Source: Acinetobacter qingfengensis | GTDB lineage: Bacteria; Pseudomonadota; Gammaproteobacteria; Pseudomonadales; Moraxellaceae | Direction of reading: 5' to 3' | DNA length: 64,000 bases | Assembly (NCBI RefSeq): GCF_008693185.1 | Contig: NZ_VXKN01000004.1 | Coordinates: 186,001-250,000, forward strand | Shown: positions 49,771 through 57,149 of the stretch, piece by piece | Layout of the letters: each line of letters opens with the position of its first letter | How positions within the stretch are numbered: the first letter of the stretch is position 1 | The notes under the pieces: model-generated | Seen by the model: only the letters and a program-made list of their open reading frames with translations | Told to the model about the DNA's origin: nothing | Databases searched by the model: none | Made by a program: the position numbers and the translations under genes

Positions 49771-50049
49771 TTAATATGAGATTGTCTGTTTATCAAATGC
49801 CATGGCGTATTTGGTCACATCACTGGCTTTCCAGCGTGGGACATAGGTATCTTTGGTGGGTAGCATGCGTGCCGGTGGGAATTGCCTGTGGCTCATGATG
49901 TGTTTTTTGGTGTAGTCAAGGCTGTAACCAAAATAGGCAGCAATGTCATGTTCGTCCCAGAGTTGTTGATCCAAAGGTATGGTCGGACGATGGGCGATTC
50001 TATCGACCATTTTGTTGATGATCTTTTTAAGTTGGGATAGGTCTGCCAT
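49771..50049 (-). CDS. AlpA/excisionase-like DNA-binding protein
   Basis: The 92-residue protein has a winged-helix of the AlpA/MerR-like excisionase type (LWDEHDIAAYFGYSLDYTKK, RWKASDVTKYAMAF). Such proteins direct excision or regulate integrase genes in phages and P4-like elements. It is in the minus-strand operon, 9 bp upstream of the antirepressor gene. Confidence 0.65.
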   Translation of the reverse strand: MADLSQLKKIINKMVDRIAHRPTIPLDQQLWDEHDIAAYFGYSLDYTKKHIMSHRQFPPARMLPTKDTYVPRWKASDVTKYAMAFDKQTISY

Positions 50050-50055
50050 ATTTTT

Positions 50056-50274
50056 TTAACCTCTCGACAATGCGCTGGCCAGTGCAAGTGAAATGAAAGT
50101 CGCCAAAGTTGTTACGCTAATAGAGGCAATTAGTGCATGTAGGAAATTACGGCTTATCCAGAAACAAACGAATAACATCACAAATGCCATAGCAAGTACG
50201 GTAAGCATAATTTTTAGTGCAAACGGGTCATATAGCGTTGGTATGACTGCGATAAGTGCATTAAGATATGACAT
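50056..50274 (-). CDS. small membrane protein (phage)
   Basis: The 72-residue protein has two predicted membrane segments (LKIMLTVLAMAFVMLFVCFW, ALIASISVTTLATFISLALA). It lies tightly within the operon, 4 bp after the preceding stop codon. Function unknown. Confidence 0.6.
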   Translation of the reverse strand: MSYLNALIAVIPTLYDPFALKIMLTVLAMAFVMLFVCFWISRNFLHALIASISVTTLATFISLALASALSRG

Positions 50275-50278
50275 GGCT

Positions 50279-50575
50279 TTAGTCCTCTAAGGCTAGACTT
50301 TCAGGGTCGATAAATGGCAACTCATTTGGATCGATAGAATTGGCGTTCGGAGATCCATTTGAGTTGTCGATTTGATTTTTAATTCGATTAGCTAGGTCTT
50401 GAATGACTGCTAATGTTTGTCGTGTTGCACCGTATAAATACGGATAATTTTTTGCATTTGTCTTTACTTCATCTTCAGTAACAATATTTTCGAGTATTGC
50501 GATGGATTCATTGATGCGAATAATTAAGTTGTCAAGCGCATAGGCTTTAAACTGTAGATCCTCATTTTGTTGCAT
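50279..50575 (-). CDS. small phage protein downstream of the primase
   Basis: A 98-residue acidic, helical protein starting MQQNEDLQFKAYALDNLIIR. The start has GGGG eight bases upstream, inside the end of the primase gene, so the two are coupled. No family recognised. Confidence 0.6.
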   Translation of the reverse strand: MQQNEDLQFKAYALDNLIIRINESIAILENIVTEDEVKTNAKNYPYLYGATRQTLAVIQDLANRIKNQIDNSNGSPNANSIDPNELPFIDPESLALED

Positions 50576-50577
50576 GG

Positions 50578-53319
50578 TTATTTCCCCTTGGCTTGAATTA
50601 GGTTTGGATTTGTGAATATCCAGCATTTAACCGTCCGTCTTCGGTCGGATGCTTCATTGTCTGCATCGACGTTTTTGCCGGCATCGGCGGGATAGCGGTT
50701 TGAGCTGACGGCCCGATTGGTTTCGATGAATTTGTATTTCTGTGATGTCTTAAGTAAATCCTTGATTAAAGTGATGTCCGGTAACTTCTGGTAGTACTGG
50801 GCGGCAACTTTGTAGATTTCGTTTAAATTGATCGCTACGGTTTGAGCATCTTGATCGTGATGATTAAGGCTAAATTGTGGTGAACGGCCCGACTGAAGAT
50901 ATTCGAATGCTTCCCAAAATTGTTCGACTTCTTTACAGTCGCCATTCAGTTGATCGACACGGGCCTGTGCCATTTCCATGAGCATATCTTGGGCCTTGGC
51001 CACTTCTTCATAATCTAGTACGCCATCAAGTACATGCTCTGCCAATGCTTCGACTAGGGCTGCTAATTGGGCATGGCATAAAGCGATCCTAGTATGGGTA
51101 ATGCCGGCACTGTGGTATTGGTCTTCAATACTTTTTAGGCGGTCTTGATAGGTTTGTAGGATCTCGTTTTCTTTGCGTAGGCAATGCGTCATGTAAGTGC
51201 ATGTGTCTTCGAGTTCCATGCGGTCGAGTGTATCGACAATCCGCTTGGTTTCGAGGGACTGTCCTTTGCGGTCAAAAAACAGGTGTAAGGTACGGGTCAG
51301 AATTGCTTCTGATGCAGCAATGGACGTATTTTGGCTGATCATGATTGCGCCCCGGAATGGTGGCTCATACGTTTCATTACCTGCGTTTTTCACACCTTTG
51401 GAGCGGATTGCCCGACCATTAAATGCATCTTTGAGTTCGTCCCAACTGAATTTTGCTTGTTTGACACTATTACCCTGCTGATCGTTACGGTCGCCTTCGA
51501 TCAGGACGACGGGAAGGTTGGAGATTTGGGCAAAGTTACGATAGACCGCAACGCTGGTGGCTTTGTTGGCATCAAAGCCTTCATAGTCTTTGCGTCCGGA
51601 TAGTTTCCATAAAAATTCGATTAAACGGGATTTACCTGCACCAGCTTCACCGACAATTTCAATGAAAGGGTATGAGCTATGAAGGCTGCGGATCTGTTCT
51701 GCAAAATAAGATCCTGTCCACCATGCCAGTGTGATTAAACCTTTGCTGCCTCTGACACGATAAAAGTCTTTCCACCATGTCGGTTTAAATTCCTTCTTGG
51801 GGTTGATGGTGATGACCGGGGATTTGGCCAATGACTTGAGTTCAAGGCGTTTGATCTTGAAATAGTCATGTTCATTAATAGCGATGATCTGGCCGTTGTG
51901 GACAGCATGCTGCGGGAAAATATAAGTTTGGTGTTCGCTGGAATAGCCAATAAAATCTGTGGTTTTCACTTCTTTGAGTCGCTCCGTTTTGCGTTTGATA
52001 AAAAATTCAAGTTGTTGATCGGTGCCGGTCCACATTGCACCGGCCATAATTTGCATGGTTGCATCTTTAAATTTGCTGCGGCTGCCGATTTCACTGGCGG
52101 TAAATTGTGTCTTTTTTTCTGCCCATTGGCTTTGCATGTTGAAGTAATACCAGGACTCGCCTGTGACTTCGTTGCGTTCAAAATAAAGGGGTTCGATTTG
52201 GGCGTTACAGATTTCGGTGACTGCTGCACAGTCCCGAAGGGCTTGTTCCCGTTTTTGTTGATCTAACATGTCGTCAAAACTAGGGTCTTCTTCGATTTGG
52301 TTCATACGCCTGACATATTTGTCGTAGTCCAGATTGAACCAGTACAGACGGAAGTTATGATTAAAGAAAAAGGTTTTGGTACGACCTTCTTTGAAGTTAT
52401 AAATAAGTAGACCTGCCTGTTCGGCTGTTTCGGCAATCAGTAACTCACCGTAATGACGATATTTAGCCCGTTCTTCGCTGTGCAATAGATCATGTAAAAA
52501 CAGGTCGTTCCAGTCGAAATTTCGACCTTTTACCTGGTGCGGTGGCAGGGCAGCGGAAGAAGAAAATTTTTGTTGTAATGCCCGGATGTGAAATTTTTTG
52601 GTGGCATCTTTGCCGGCTTTATCGTTGTCGAATGCCCAGATTAATCGTGGTTTGTCGATTTTTAATTCGTGGCAGCGGTCCTCAATTTGTTTGAGCAATT
52701 GGGTAGGGTAGTTACTGGTGGACATGCTGGCTATTGCCGGTTGTCCAGATTGCACCAGGGCGATTGAATTAAATATGCCTTCGCTGATCCAAATGCTTTG
52801 TACTTTGCATAGGCTGTCGAGATCCAGTAATGACCAAGCCAGACCTTCATATTTGCCAATAAAGTTGGCTTTTTGACGGCCGAAACGTTCTGGGCGGTCG
52901 ATAAAGCGTTCCCAATACACACCCTCGGCAATTTTAAAACGGACGGTGCCGGTATAAAGCCCTGGATATTTTTTCTCGTTGCTAAAAGTTTCTTGGGTGT
53001 AGCGGTCTTTCAGTGCTGCAAGGTCAAAACCTCTGCCATGTTTGAGATAGGCATCGGCTGCGGCATGAGGATTGATGTCAGTTTTTGGAAATTCTTTGGA
53101 CCAATCCTTGAATAGATCTTCGCAGATGTCTTTGACGTGTTCTTCGTAGCCGCATTTATTCAAGCGACCGCATTTAACGATGCGTGGATTGATGGCATGG
53201 GTGTAGCATTCTTTTTTACTGCATTGTGGGCAAATACCTTCTCTATACCATTCACCTTCACGTTTAAACTTGAAGATCTGGTTTAGACGGTCGTCGATGC
53301 GTCTTGATATATCTGACAT
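50578..53319 (-). CDS. phage TOPRIM primase-helicase
   Basis: The 913-residue protein begins with a zinc-finger region (CPQCSKKECYTHAINPRIVK, CGRLNKCGYE), continues with a TOPRIM domain (WISEGIFNSIALVQSG, IWAFDNDKAGKDATKKFH) and a D5/DUF927-like helicase with Walker A GEAGAGKS and Walker B VVLIEGDRND. It would prime and unwind DNA for element replication, like the alpha protein of P4, whereas P2 itself uses the rolling-circle initiator A. It ends in NRAVSSN...RRTVKCWIF, related to the ends of both Rha proteins. It heads a minus-strand operon with four smaller genes. Confidence 0.85.
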   Translation of the reverse strand: MSDISRRIDDRLNQIFKFKREGEWYREGICPQCSKKECYTHAINPRIVKCGRLNKCGYEEHVKDICEDLFKDWSKEFPKTDINPHAAADAYLKHGRGFDLAALKDRYTQETFSNEKKYPGLYTGTVRFKIAEGVYWERFIDRPERFGRQKANFIGKYEGLAWSLLDLDSLCKVQSIWISEGIFNSIALVQSGQPAIASMSTSNYPTQLLKQIEDRCHELKIDKPRLIWAFDNDKAGKDATKKFHIRALQQKFSSSAALPPHQVKGRNFDWNDLFLHDLLHSEERAKYRHYGELLIAETAEQAGLLIYNFKEGRTKTFFFNHNFRLYWFNLDYDKYVRRMNQIEEDPSFDDMLDQQKREQALRDCAAVTEICNAQIEPLYFERNEVTGESWYYFNMQSQWAEKKTQFTASEIGSRSKFKDATMQIMAGAMWTGTDQQLEFFIKRKTERLKEVKTTDFIGYSSEHQTYIFPQHAVHNGQIIAINEHDYFKIKRLELKSLAKSPVITINPKKEFKPTWWKDFYRVRGSKGLITLAWWTGSYFAEQIRSLHSSYPFIEIVGEAGAGKSRLIEFLWKLSGRKDYEGFDANKATSVAVYRNFAQISNLPVVLIEGDRNDQQGNSVKQAKFSWDELKDAFNGRAIRSKGVKNAGNETYEPPFRGAIMISQNTSIAASEAILTRTLHLFFDRKGQSLETKRIVDTLDRMELEDTCTYMTHCLRKENEILQTYQDRLKSIEDQYHSAGITHTRIALCHAQLAALVEALAEHVLDGVLDYEEVAKAQDMLMEMAQARVDQLNGDCKEVEQFWEAFEYLQSGRSPQFSLNHHDQDAQTVAINLNEIYKVAAQYYQKLPDITLIKDLLKTSQKYKFIETNRAVSSNRYPADAGKNVDADNEASDRRRTVKCWIFTNPNLIQAKGK

Positions 53320-53389
53320 GGATAAACTCTATTGCAATGAAACGTAATTAATTTTTTGTGATTTGTAGCTTTGGCTACCAGAGTTTTAT

Positions 53390-53566
53390 CTATGCAATAG
53401 AATCCGCTTCCTGTTGTTGCTGTATGAATGCATCAAGTAAAACTCTGGTGGGTTTTCTTCGGGTTTCATAGGCAACTTTTTCAATGATGGCTCGTTCGGC
53501 TTCGGTGACACGTACCGCAATCACATGAGTTCGGTTCTGTTTTGATTGATTGTTGCATTTAGACAT
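53390..53566 (-). CDS. 58-residue ribbon-helix-helix-like regulator
   Basis: The ORF encodes MSKCNNQSKQNRTHVIAVRV followed by TEAERAIIEKVAYETRRKPT, the strand-helix-helix pattern of Arc/CopG-type DNA-binding proteins. It lies between the primase and the repressor operator and is probably the first gene of the minus-strand (replication) operon, in the position of a cro or cox-type regulator. Confidence 0.65.
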   Translation of the reverse strand: MSKCNNQSKQNRTHVIAVRVTEAERAIIEKVAYETRRKPTRVLLDAFIQQQQEADSIA

Positions 53567-53582
53567 GGTTAAATCCCTATAA

Positions 53583-53622
53583 ATCGTGATTTAGTTACTT
53601 AGTAAAACTAATTTATCACGAT
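53583..53622. promoter_or_regulatory. palindromic operator between the repressor and the early operon
   Basis: A 40-bp imperfect palindrome has outer arms ATCGTGAT/ATCACGAT and inner elements TTAGTT/AACTAA around ACTTAGTA. It sits in the 92-bp divergent gap between the XRE repressor and the ribbon-helix-helix gene, where the lysogenic switch should be. Related sequence is found before ogr and before the two membrane-protein cassettes. Confidence 0.7.
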
Positions 53623-53658
53623 AAAAGATGATTTAAAAGTACTTATTTGGAAAAAAGT

Positions 53659-54015
53659 ATGAAAAATGATGATTTATTTAATCGTGGTGAAAGATTACGT
53701 GAAGAACGAAAACGCCTGGATATAAAAACACAGGAAGATTTAGCGGAAATCCTTGGGGTAAAAAAGAATTCTATTGTTCGATATGAAAAACATAATGATG
53801 CCTTAACTACCGACCAACTGGATAAGCTGGAAGATTATGGTTTCGATATTGGTTATATTCTCTGGGGCAAGCGTTTATCCAATAGAAATGAAGTTGCTGC
53901 TGATTTATCTGAAGATGAACAACGATTGATTGTAGCGTATAGACAGACCAAAGATGAGATGCAAGCCGGATTGGTTGCAGTAGCGGAGTGCTTTGCAGGG
54001 CAGTTTAGTGGTTGA
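53659..54015 (+). CDS. XRE-family phage repressor
   Basis: The 118-residue protein has an N-terminal helix-turn-helix (RLREERKRLDIKTQEDLAEI, GVKKNSIVRYEKHND) and a short C-terminal helical region. It lacks a LexA-type peptidase domain, so induction would depend on an antirepressor rather than RecA cleavage. That agrees with the three antirepressor-like genes in the element. Start at 53659 has GGA seven bases upstream. Confidence 0.8.
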   Translation: MKNDDLFNRGERLREERKRLDIKTQEDLAEILGVKKNSIVRYEKHNDALTTDQLDKLEDYGFDIGYILWGKRLSNRNEVAADLSEDEQRLIVAYRQTKDEMQAGLVAVAECFAGQFSG

Positions 54016-54016
54016 A

Positions 54017-54190
54017 TTAGTTTAGCCCTATATAGAAGCTAGCTAGTTTAATTAAAAACCGTATGAGCATAATAAAACTAGCCATTAAGGCAATGTGCCA
54101 TAGGATTTTGATAAAGCTATTTGGGTTGTAGTTCATAGATTCCATCATTAAGCCTAGAAATTTAAATCGAAATTGCTTATTATTGCTCAC
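54017..54190 (-). CDS. 57-residue small membrane protein
   Basis: A GTG-started ORF encoding MSNNKQFRFKFLGLMMESMN and ending with a hydrophobic segment (ILWHIALMASFIMLIRFLIK). It is convergent with the repressor gene, 1 bp from its stop. The ribosome binding site is weak, so the call rests on the coherent membrane sequence. The rest of 54,191-54,403 holds a terminator and no other gene. Confidence 0.4.
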   Translation of the reverse strand: MSNNKQFRFKFLGLMMESMNYNPNSFIKILWHIALMASFIMLIRFLIKLASFYIGLN

Positions 54191-54226
54191 AAGTGTTTAA
54201 TCCTTATGCTTCAAGGGTCGAACCAG

Positions 54227-54257
54227 AAAAGCCAAGAACTGCAAATTCTTGGCTTTT
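54227..54257. terminator. terminator upstream of the PutAbiC-like gene
   Basis: AAAAGCCAAGAA/TTCTTGGCTTTT with a 7-nt loop, a perfect 12-bp stem with T-runs in both directions. It insulates the accessory gene that follows. Confidence 0.8.
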
Positions 54258-54403
54258 TGCTTTTGAGCTTTATTGTTCATTTTTTCTTGTTAATTAAAAT
54301 TATGCTGTGTTGTGTATTGGCGATAGACAACAAAATGTTATATTTGTAAAACTTGATTCTAATAATTTGATCGTGTGTTGTTTGCTCTGGGGAGAAGAGT
54401 AGT

Positions 54404-55372
54404 GTGAGTAATTCTACTGAAAAAAGTATTAAGAAAGATTTTAAAATCTCTGACTACATTGGATGGATATTGCTAGGTATAACACTTTGGTTTCTGTTTC
54501 CTTGGATATTCTCGTTTTTTTTTAACTGGATAATGACAGACCCGAAGTATTATGGTGAGAATTTTGGTGCTGTCGGTGACATTTATGGTAGTGTAAACGC
54601 TTTATTTACCTCAGCGACTTTAATTCTTGTTATCGTTTCAACCATGATGCAACGGCAAGCGAATCAAGATGTTCGTGAAGCGATGGCAAAACAGCTGAAA
54701 CAGGAACAAGCGTCTTCAACTGCACAATTAGCACAGGCTATTGATTCAACAAAAAAACAGCTTGAATTAGCTATACAAGTACATGAAGCACAAATTAGTG
54801 AATCAAAGTATGCAATTTTTAATAATAAATTTTATTCTTTAATTAATTTTAAATCTGAATCTGTAAACAATCTGGTTTGGTATACTGATGAACATGGGGT
54901 AGAACAAAGAATAGAACCAAAAATCTTTTTTGAACGCTTGTCAAAAACAGTGCGTCATTCTTTATCTGTATGGTCAGAAAATCCCGATGAAATGGATATA
55001 GAATTTTTGAAGAAATCTGTCTATATTAAAACGTTTCCCTATTCTAAAAGAAATGACATAACATCCTTACTTGCGTATTTCTCAAATTATAAGTACTTGA
55101 TAGAATTGGTAAAAAATATGGATTTATCGCCTATAGATAAAAGGATGTATTTAAGAATAATAGCAAATTCAATGAATTATAATGAGCAAATTATTTTATT
55201 TTATATTTCACCACTGTATAAAGACTTAATGGAATGTTTAAAAGATTCCGAAATATTTGTACATTTTTCGGGTTATCGATACGAGTTTTTCGCACATAAA
55301 TTTTATAATGAAAGTTATTTTGGAATTGAGTTTTGGAAAGAGTTTTTTAAAGAACAGGGAGACCCGACCTAA
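54404..55372 (+). CDS. PutAbiC-like putative abortive infection protein
   Basis: The 322-residue protein has two N-terminal membrane segments (WILLGITLWFLFPWIFSFFF, GSVNALFTSATLILVIVSTM) with the typical GAVGDIYGSVNALF turn, a coiled coil (about residues 85-135), and a C-terminal helical domain. This layout matches the family called putative phage abortive infection protein, related by name to lactococcal AbiC. It is an isolated + strand gene bounded by two strong terminators, as expected for a phage-carried defence gene. It starts at GTG with GGGGAGAAG upstream. Confidence 0.7.
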   Translation: MSNSTEKSIKKDFKISDYIGWILLGITLWFLFPWIFSFFFNWIMTDPKYYGENFGAVGDIYGSVNALFTSATLILVIVSTMMQRQANQDVREAMAKQLKQEQASSTAQLAQAIDSTKKQLELAIQVHEAQISESKYAIFNNKFYSLINFKSESVNNLVWYTDEHGVEQRIEPKIFFERLSKTVRHSLSVWSENPDEMDIEFLKKSVYIKTFPYSKRNDITSLLAYFSNYKYLIELVKNMDLSPIDKRMYLRIIANSMNYNEQIILFYISPLYKDLMECLKDSEIFVHFSGYRYEFFAHKFYNESYFGIEFWKEFFKEQGDPT

Positions 55373-55386
55373 GTCGGGTCTTTTAT
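55361..55386 (+). terminator. terminator overlapping the stop codon of the PutAbiC-like gene
   Basis: GACCCGAC/GTCGGGTC with CTAA loop followed by TTTTATT. The stop codon TAA (55370-55372) lies in the loop, so translation to the end would cover the left arm. Confidence 0.8.
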
Positions 55387-55589
55387 TACTTCAAGACTTG
55401 ATCTATCTCACAGATTTGGTGGTGAAGCAGATTAAACAGTGCAGTGTGTTCAGCCGGTGTTAGCTCCTCGTTGATTTTGGTGAATGCGGATAATGCATGT
55501 TTAATGGTTTCAACTGGGTATTGAATCTGCTCCAGTTTTTGTTCTGCGGTCATATTTTGACGCAGTTGAATTTGTATTGTTGAGCTCAT
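55386..55589 (-). CDS. small phage protein, 3' gene of rha cassette 2
   Basis: A 67-residue helical protein (MSSTIQIQLRQNMTAEQKLE, LTPAEHTALFNLLHHQICEI) 54 bp after the second rha gene. It matches in length and position the small gene after rha copy 1. Function unknown. Confidence 0.6.
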   Translation of the reverse strand: MSSTIQIQLRQNMTAEQKLEQIQYPVETIKHALSAFTKINEELTPAEHTALFNLLHHQICEIDQVLK

Positions 55590-55643
55590 CTTTTATTTTC
55601 CTAACTCATTGTATGAGTGGGGATTTGATGTAAAAACGGGTAT

Positions 55644-56531
55644 TTATCCAAGTGGATATTCGGTATGTTCCAATACATGCTGTTGCCGTGCATCAAATAT
55701 CCAGCATTTGACGGTTTTGCCTGTGATGATACTACTGACGGCATGGTTGTGCTGCATGTAGATCGGGTAGGGGCTACGGCTTTGCATGAGGTTGGCTTGT
55801 AGTAGGGTTTTGGCCGGTAAACCTTCGATACTCTGGTAAAGCTGAGTGATGTTGAGTGCCAAAATGCGGCTGTCCCGGCTGTGATTGAGTTTGTCTATGC
55901 CGTAGTGGTTTATGCTTTGCCAAAAGTCGCCTAGGGTTTTGTTCTGGATCAGGTTTTTTTGTTCCAGTGAGAGGCAGGCGACGGGAATGGTTTCACGACA
56001 TAGTTTGGCTTTGTCGTGCCACATGACTTCGGCATCTTGCATAAAGCCGTTTTGGTCGTAGTGGATACGGCTAACGGTGTAGAGTGGTCCACCGGATTTA
56101 AGTTGTACAGCTGCACCGACATGGATATGTTGCAGATTGCCTTGTACGTTGTGAAGCATGGCAGCCATTTGGTTGAAGGTGTTGATGTAGGCAATTTTGG
56201 TCAGTGCTGCTTCTTCACCAGTAAAGCCCATAACCAAGAAAATAAAACCATCTTTGGTCATTTCGTACATTGGGCGTGGTTTGCCTTGTTCATCTAAATA
56301 TTCGACGAGCGTAAAATTGCGCTGGTTAAATTCAACCACCTCAAAATTGAGGGCGTTAGATTTAGCCTCCTGAAAATTAAGGGCGCTAGATTTTATTGCT
56401 AAGATACTTTCGATTTTTTGTAAAACATTGTCGTGACGTTTTTTAAAAATCTCGGCAACTTTTAGGCTGTTGGTTTTTACCTGTTGGTCGTGGATAAATA
56501 CTGCATCGTCGAGTTGTGTTATTGCATTCAT
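55644..56531 (-). CDS. Rha-type antirepressor-like protein with YodC-like domain (copy 2)
   Basis: The 295-residue protein is a paralogue of the gene at 46,873-47,706: Rha domain (DAVFIHDQQVKTNSLKVAEI..., YEMTKDGFIFLVMGFTGEEA), a YodC/DUF2158-like region (GAAVQLKSGGPLYTVSRIHY), and the shared end NHAVSSIITGKTVKCWIF. It has a short insertion after the first 45 residues compared with copy 1. The start at 56531 is preferred because it matches copy 1 and has GGGGG at proper spacing; an in-frame ATG lies two codons upstream. It is coupled to leader ORFs under its own C4-type RNA. Confidence 0.82.
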   Translation of the reverse strand: MNAITQLDDAVFIHDQQVKTNSLKVAEIFKKRHDNVLQKIESILAIKSSALNFQEAKSNALNFEVVEFNQRNFTLVEYLDEQGKPRPMYEMTKDGFIFLVMGFTGEEAALTKIAYINTFNQMAAMLHNVQGNLQHIHVGAAVQLKSGGPLYTVSRIHYDQNGFMQDAEVMWHDKAKLCRETIPVACLSLEQKNLIQNKTLGDFWQSINHYGIDKLNHSRDSRILALNITQLYQSIEGLPAKTLLQANLMQSRSPYPIYMQHNHAVSSIITGKTVKCWIFDARQQHVLEHTEYPLG

Positions 56532-56635
56532 GAGCATTCCCCCAATTTCTTTGATTGAATGGAATCATACATACTTTGAATTGCATGTGGAGGTGCATAA
56601 AAGGTGCTGAAGAGGTGCGTAAAAAAATTGATCAT
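56528..56635 (-). CDS. 35-residue leader ORF coupled to rha copy 2
   Basis: Starting MINFFTHLFSTFYAPPHAIQ, this short ORF ends in TGA directly overlapping the rha start region and begins 2 bp after the stop codon of the 61-residue ORF. It probably links translation of the leader to rha. Confidence 0.5.
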   Translation of the reverse strand: MINFFTHLFSTFYAPPHAIQSMYDSIQSKKLGECS

Positions 56636-56637
56636 GG

Positions 56638-56823
56638 CTATACTCCCCAAAATAGCATGGAGAATGCCAAGCCAAAGATACAGAGATATGAGGCGGTATT
56701 GATCAGGGTTTGTTGACGCTGGCGACGACGCTGTTGTTGATTGTATGCGTCTACATCGTAGATTGGGGTGTGTTCCCGTACGGAATTTTGAGTGTGCGAA
56801 TGCGTAGAAGCGAAATGTTTCAT
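56638..56823 (-). CDS. 61-residue leader protein with C-terminal membrane segment
   Basis: MKHFASTHSHTQNSVREHTP leads to a basic QQQRRRQRQQ stretch and a hydrophobic C-terminus (TASYLCIFGLAFSMLFWGV). The ribosome binding site AGGA is part of the b segment (56832-56840) that can pair with the C4-type RNA, so this is the directly regulated ORF of cassette 2. Confidence 0.6.
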   Translation of the reverse strand: MKHFASTHSHTQNSVREHTPIYDVDAYNQQQRRRQRQQTLINTASYLCIFGLAFSMLFWGV

Positions 56824-56884
56824 TTGCTATTCCTGTGATCAAGTTAAGTTTTAACCTGACACCATTACTTCTCACGGTGATGGT

Positions 56885-56959
56885 GACAGACTGGACAGGG
56901 GTGAGAATACCGCGATCACAGGGAGCGGCCAGCCCGAAGGCTGCCCTATCCAGCCTGCC
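56885..56959 (-). ncRNA. C4-type antisense RNA, copy 2
   Basis: The 75-nt minus-strand sequence folds like copy 1: closing stem GGCAGGCTGG/CCAGTCTGTC, hairpin CAGCC-TTCG-GGCTG, hairpin CCGC/GCGG whose loop holds b' (CCTGTGATC, 56914-56922), then open a' (TTCTCAC, 56901-56907). The downstream leader carries the complements a (GTGAGAA, 56869-56875) and b (GATCACAGG, 56832-56840), the latter including the ribosome binding site of the 61-residue ORF. Sequence identity to copy 1 is low outside CAGTCTG, but the fold is kept by compensatory changes. Confidence 0.82.
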
Positions 56960-56986
56960 ATAGAACAGCAAAGCTGAATTGTACGC

Positions 56987-57009
56987 AAAAAAATAGCCCG
57001 TGACGGACT
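56987..57009 (-). terminator. terminator-like hairpin upstream of C4 RNA copy 2
   Basis: AGTCCG/CGGGCT with a 3-nt loop followed on the minus strand by TATTTTTTT, at the same relative place as the hairpin before copy 1. Confidence 0.55.
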
Positions 57010-57080
57010 TTTTGCGTCTGTGATCATAAATATTTCAGGTTCTCACGCCTGTGCAAGGATTTTGCCTTGCCTTTAAAGCG

Positions 57081-57146
57081 TAACTAAGTTACTATTTTTT
57101 GGCAAGTAGAATTTTAATATTTTTATAAGTAATTGGTTTGGTGGGG
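57081..57146 (+). repeat. 66-bp duplicated leader, copy A
   Basis: This stretch matches 58,365-58,430 at 57 of 66 positions without gaps. It ends in the ribosome binding site GGTGGGG. It begins with TAACTAAGTTACTA, close to the core of the repressor operator. It is the presumed promoter and leader of the first membrane-protein gene. Confidence 0.85.
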
Positions 57147-57149
57147 AAA

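Noticed and set aside
51868..52266. 132-codon plus-strand ORF inside the primase gene
   Set aside because: It is antisense to a well-conserved primase-helicase region and has no recognisable domain or start signal.
56528..56971. 147-codon frame covering the whole leader of rha copy 2 as one protein
   Set aside because: It would run through the C4-type RNA and has no proper start; the 61-residue and 35-residue ORFs with ribosome binding sites explain the region better.
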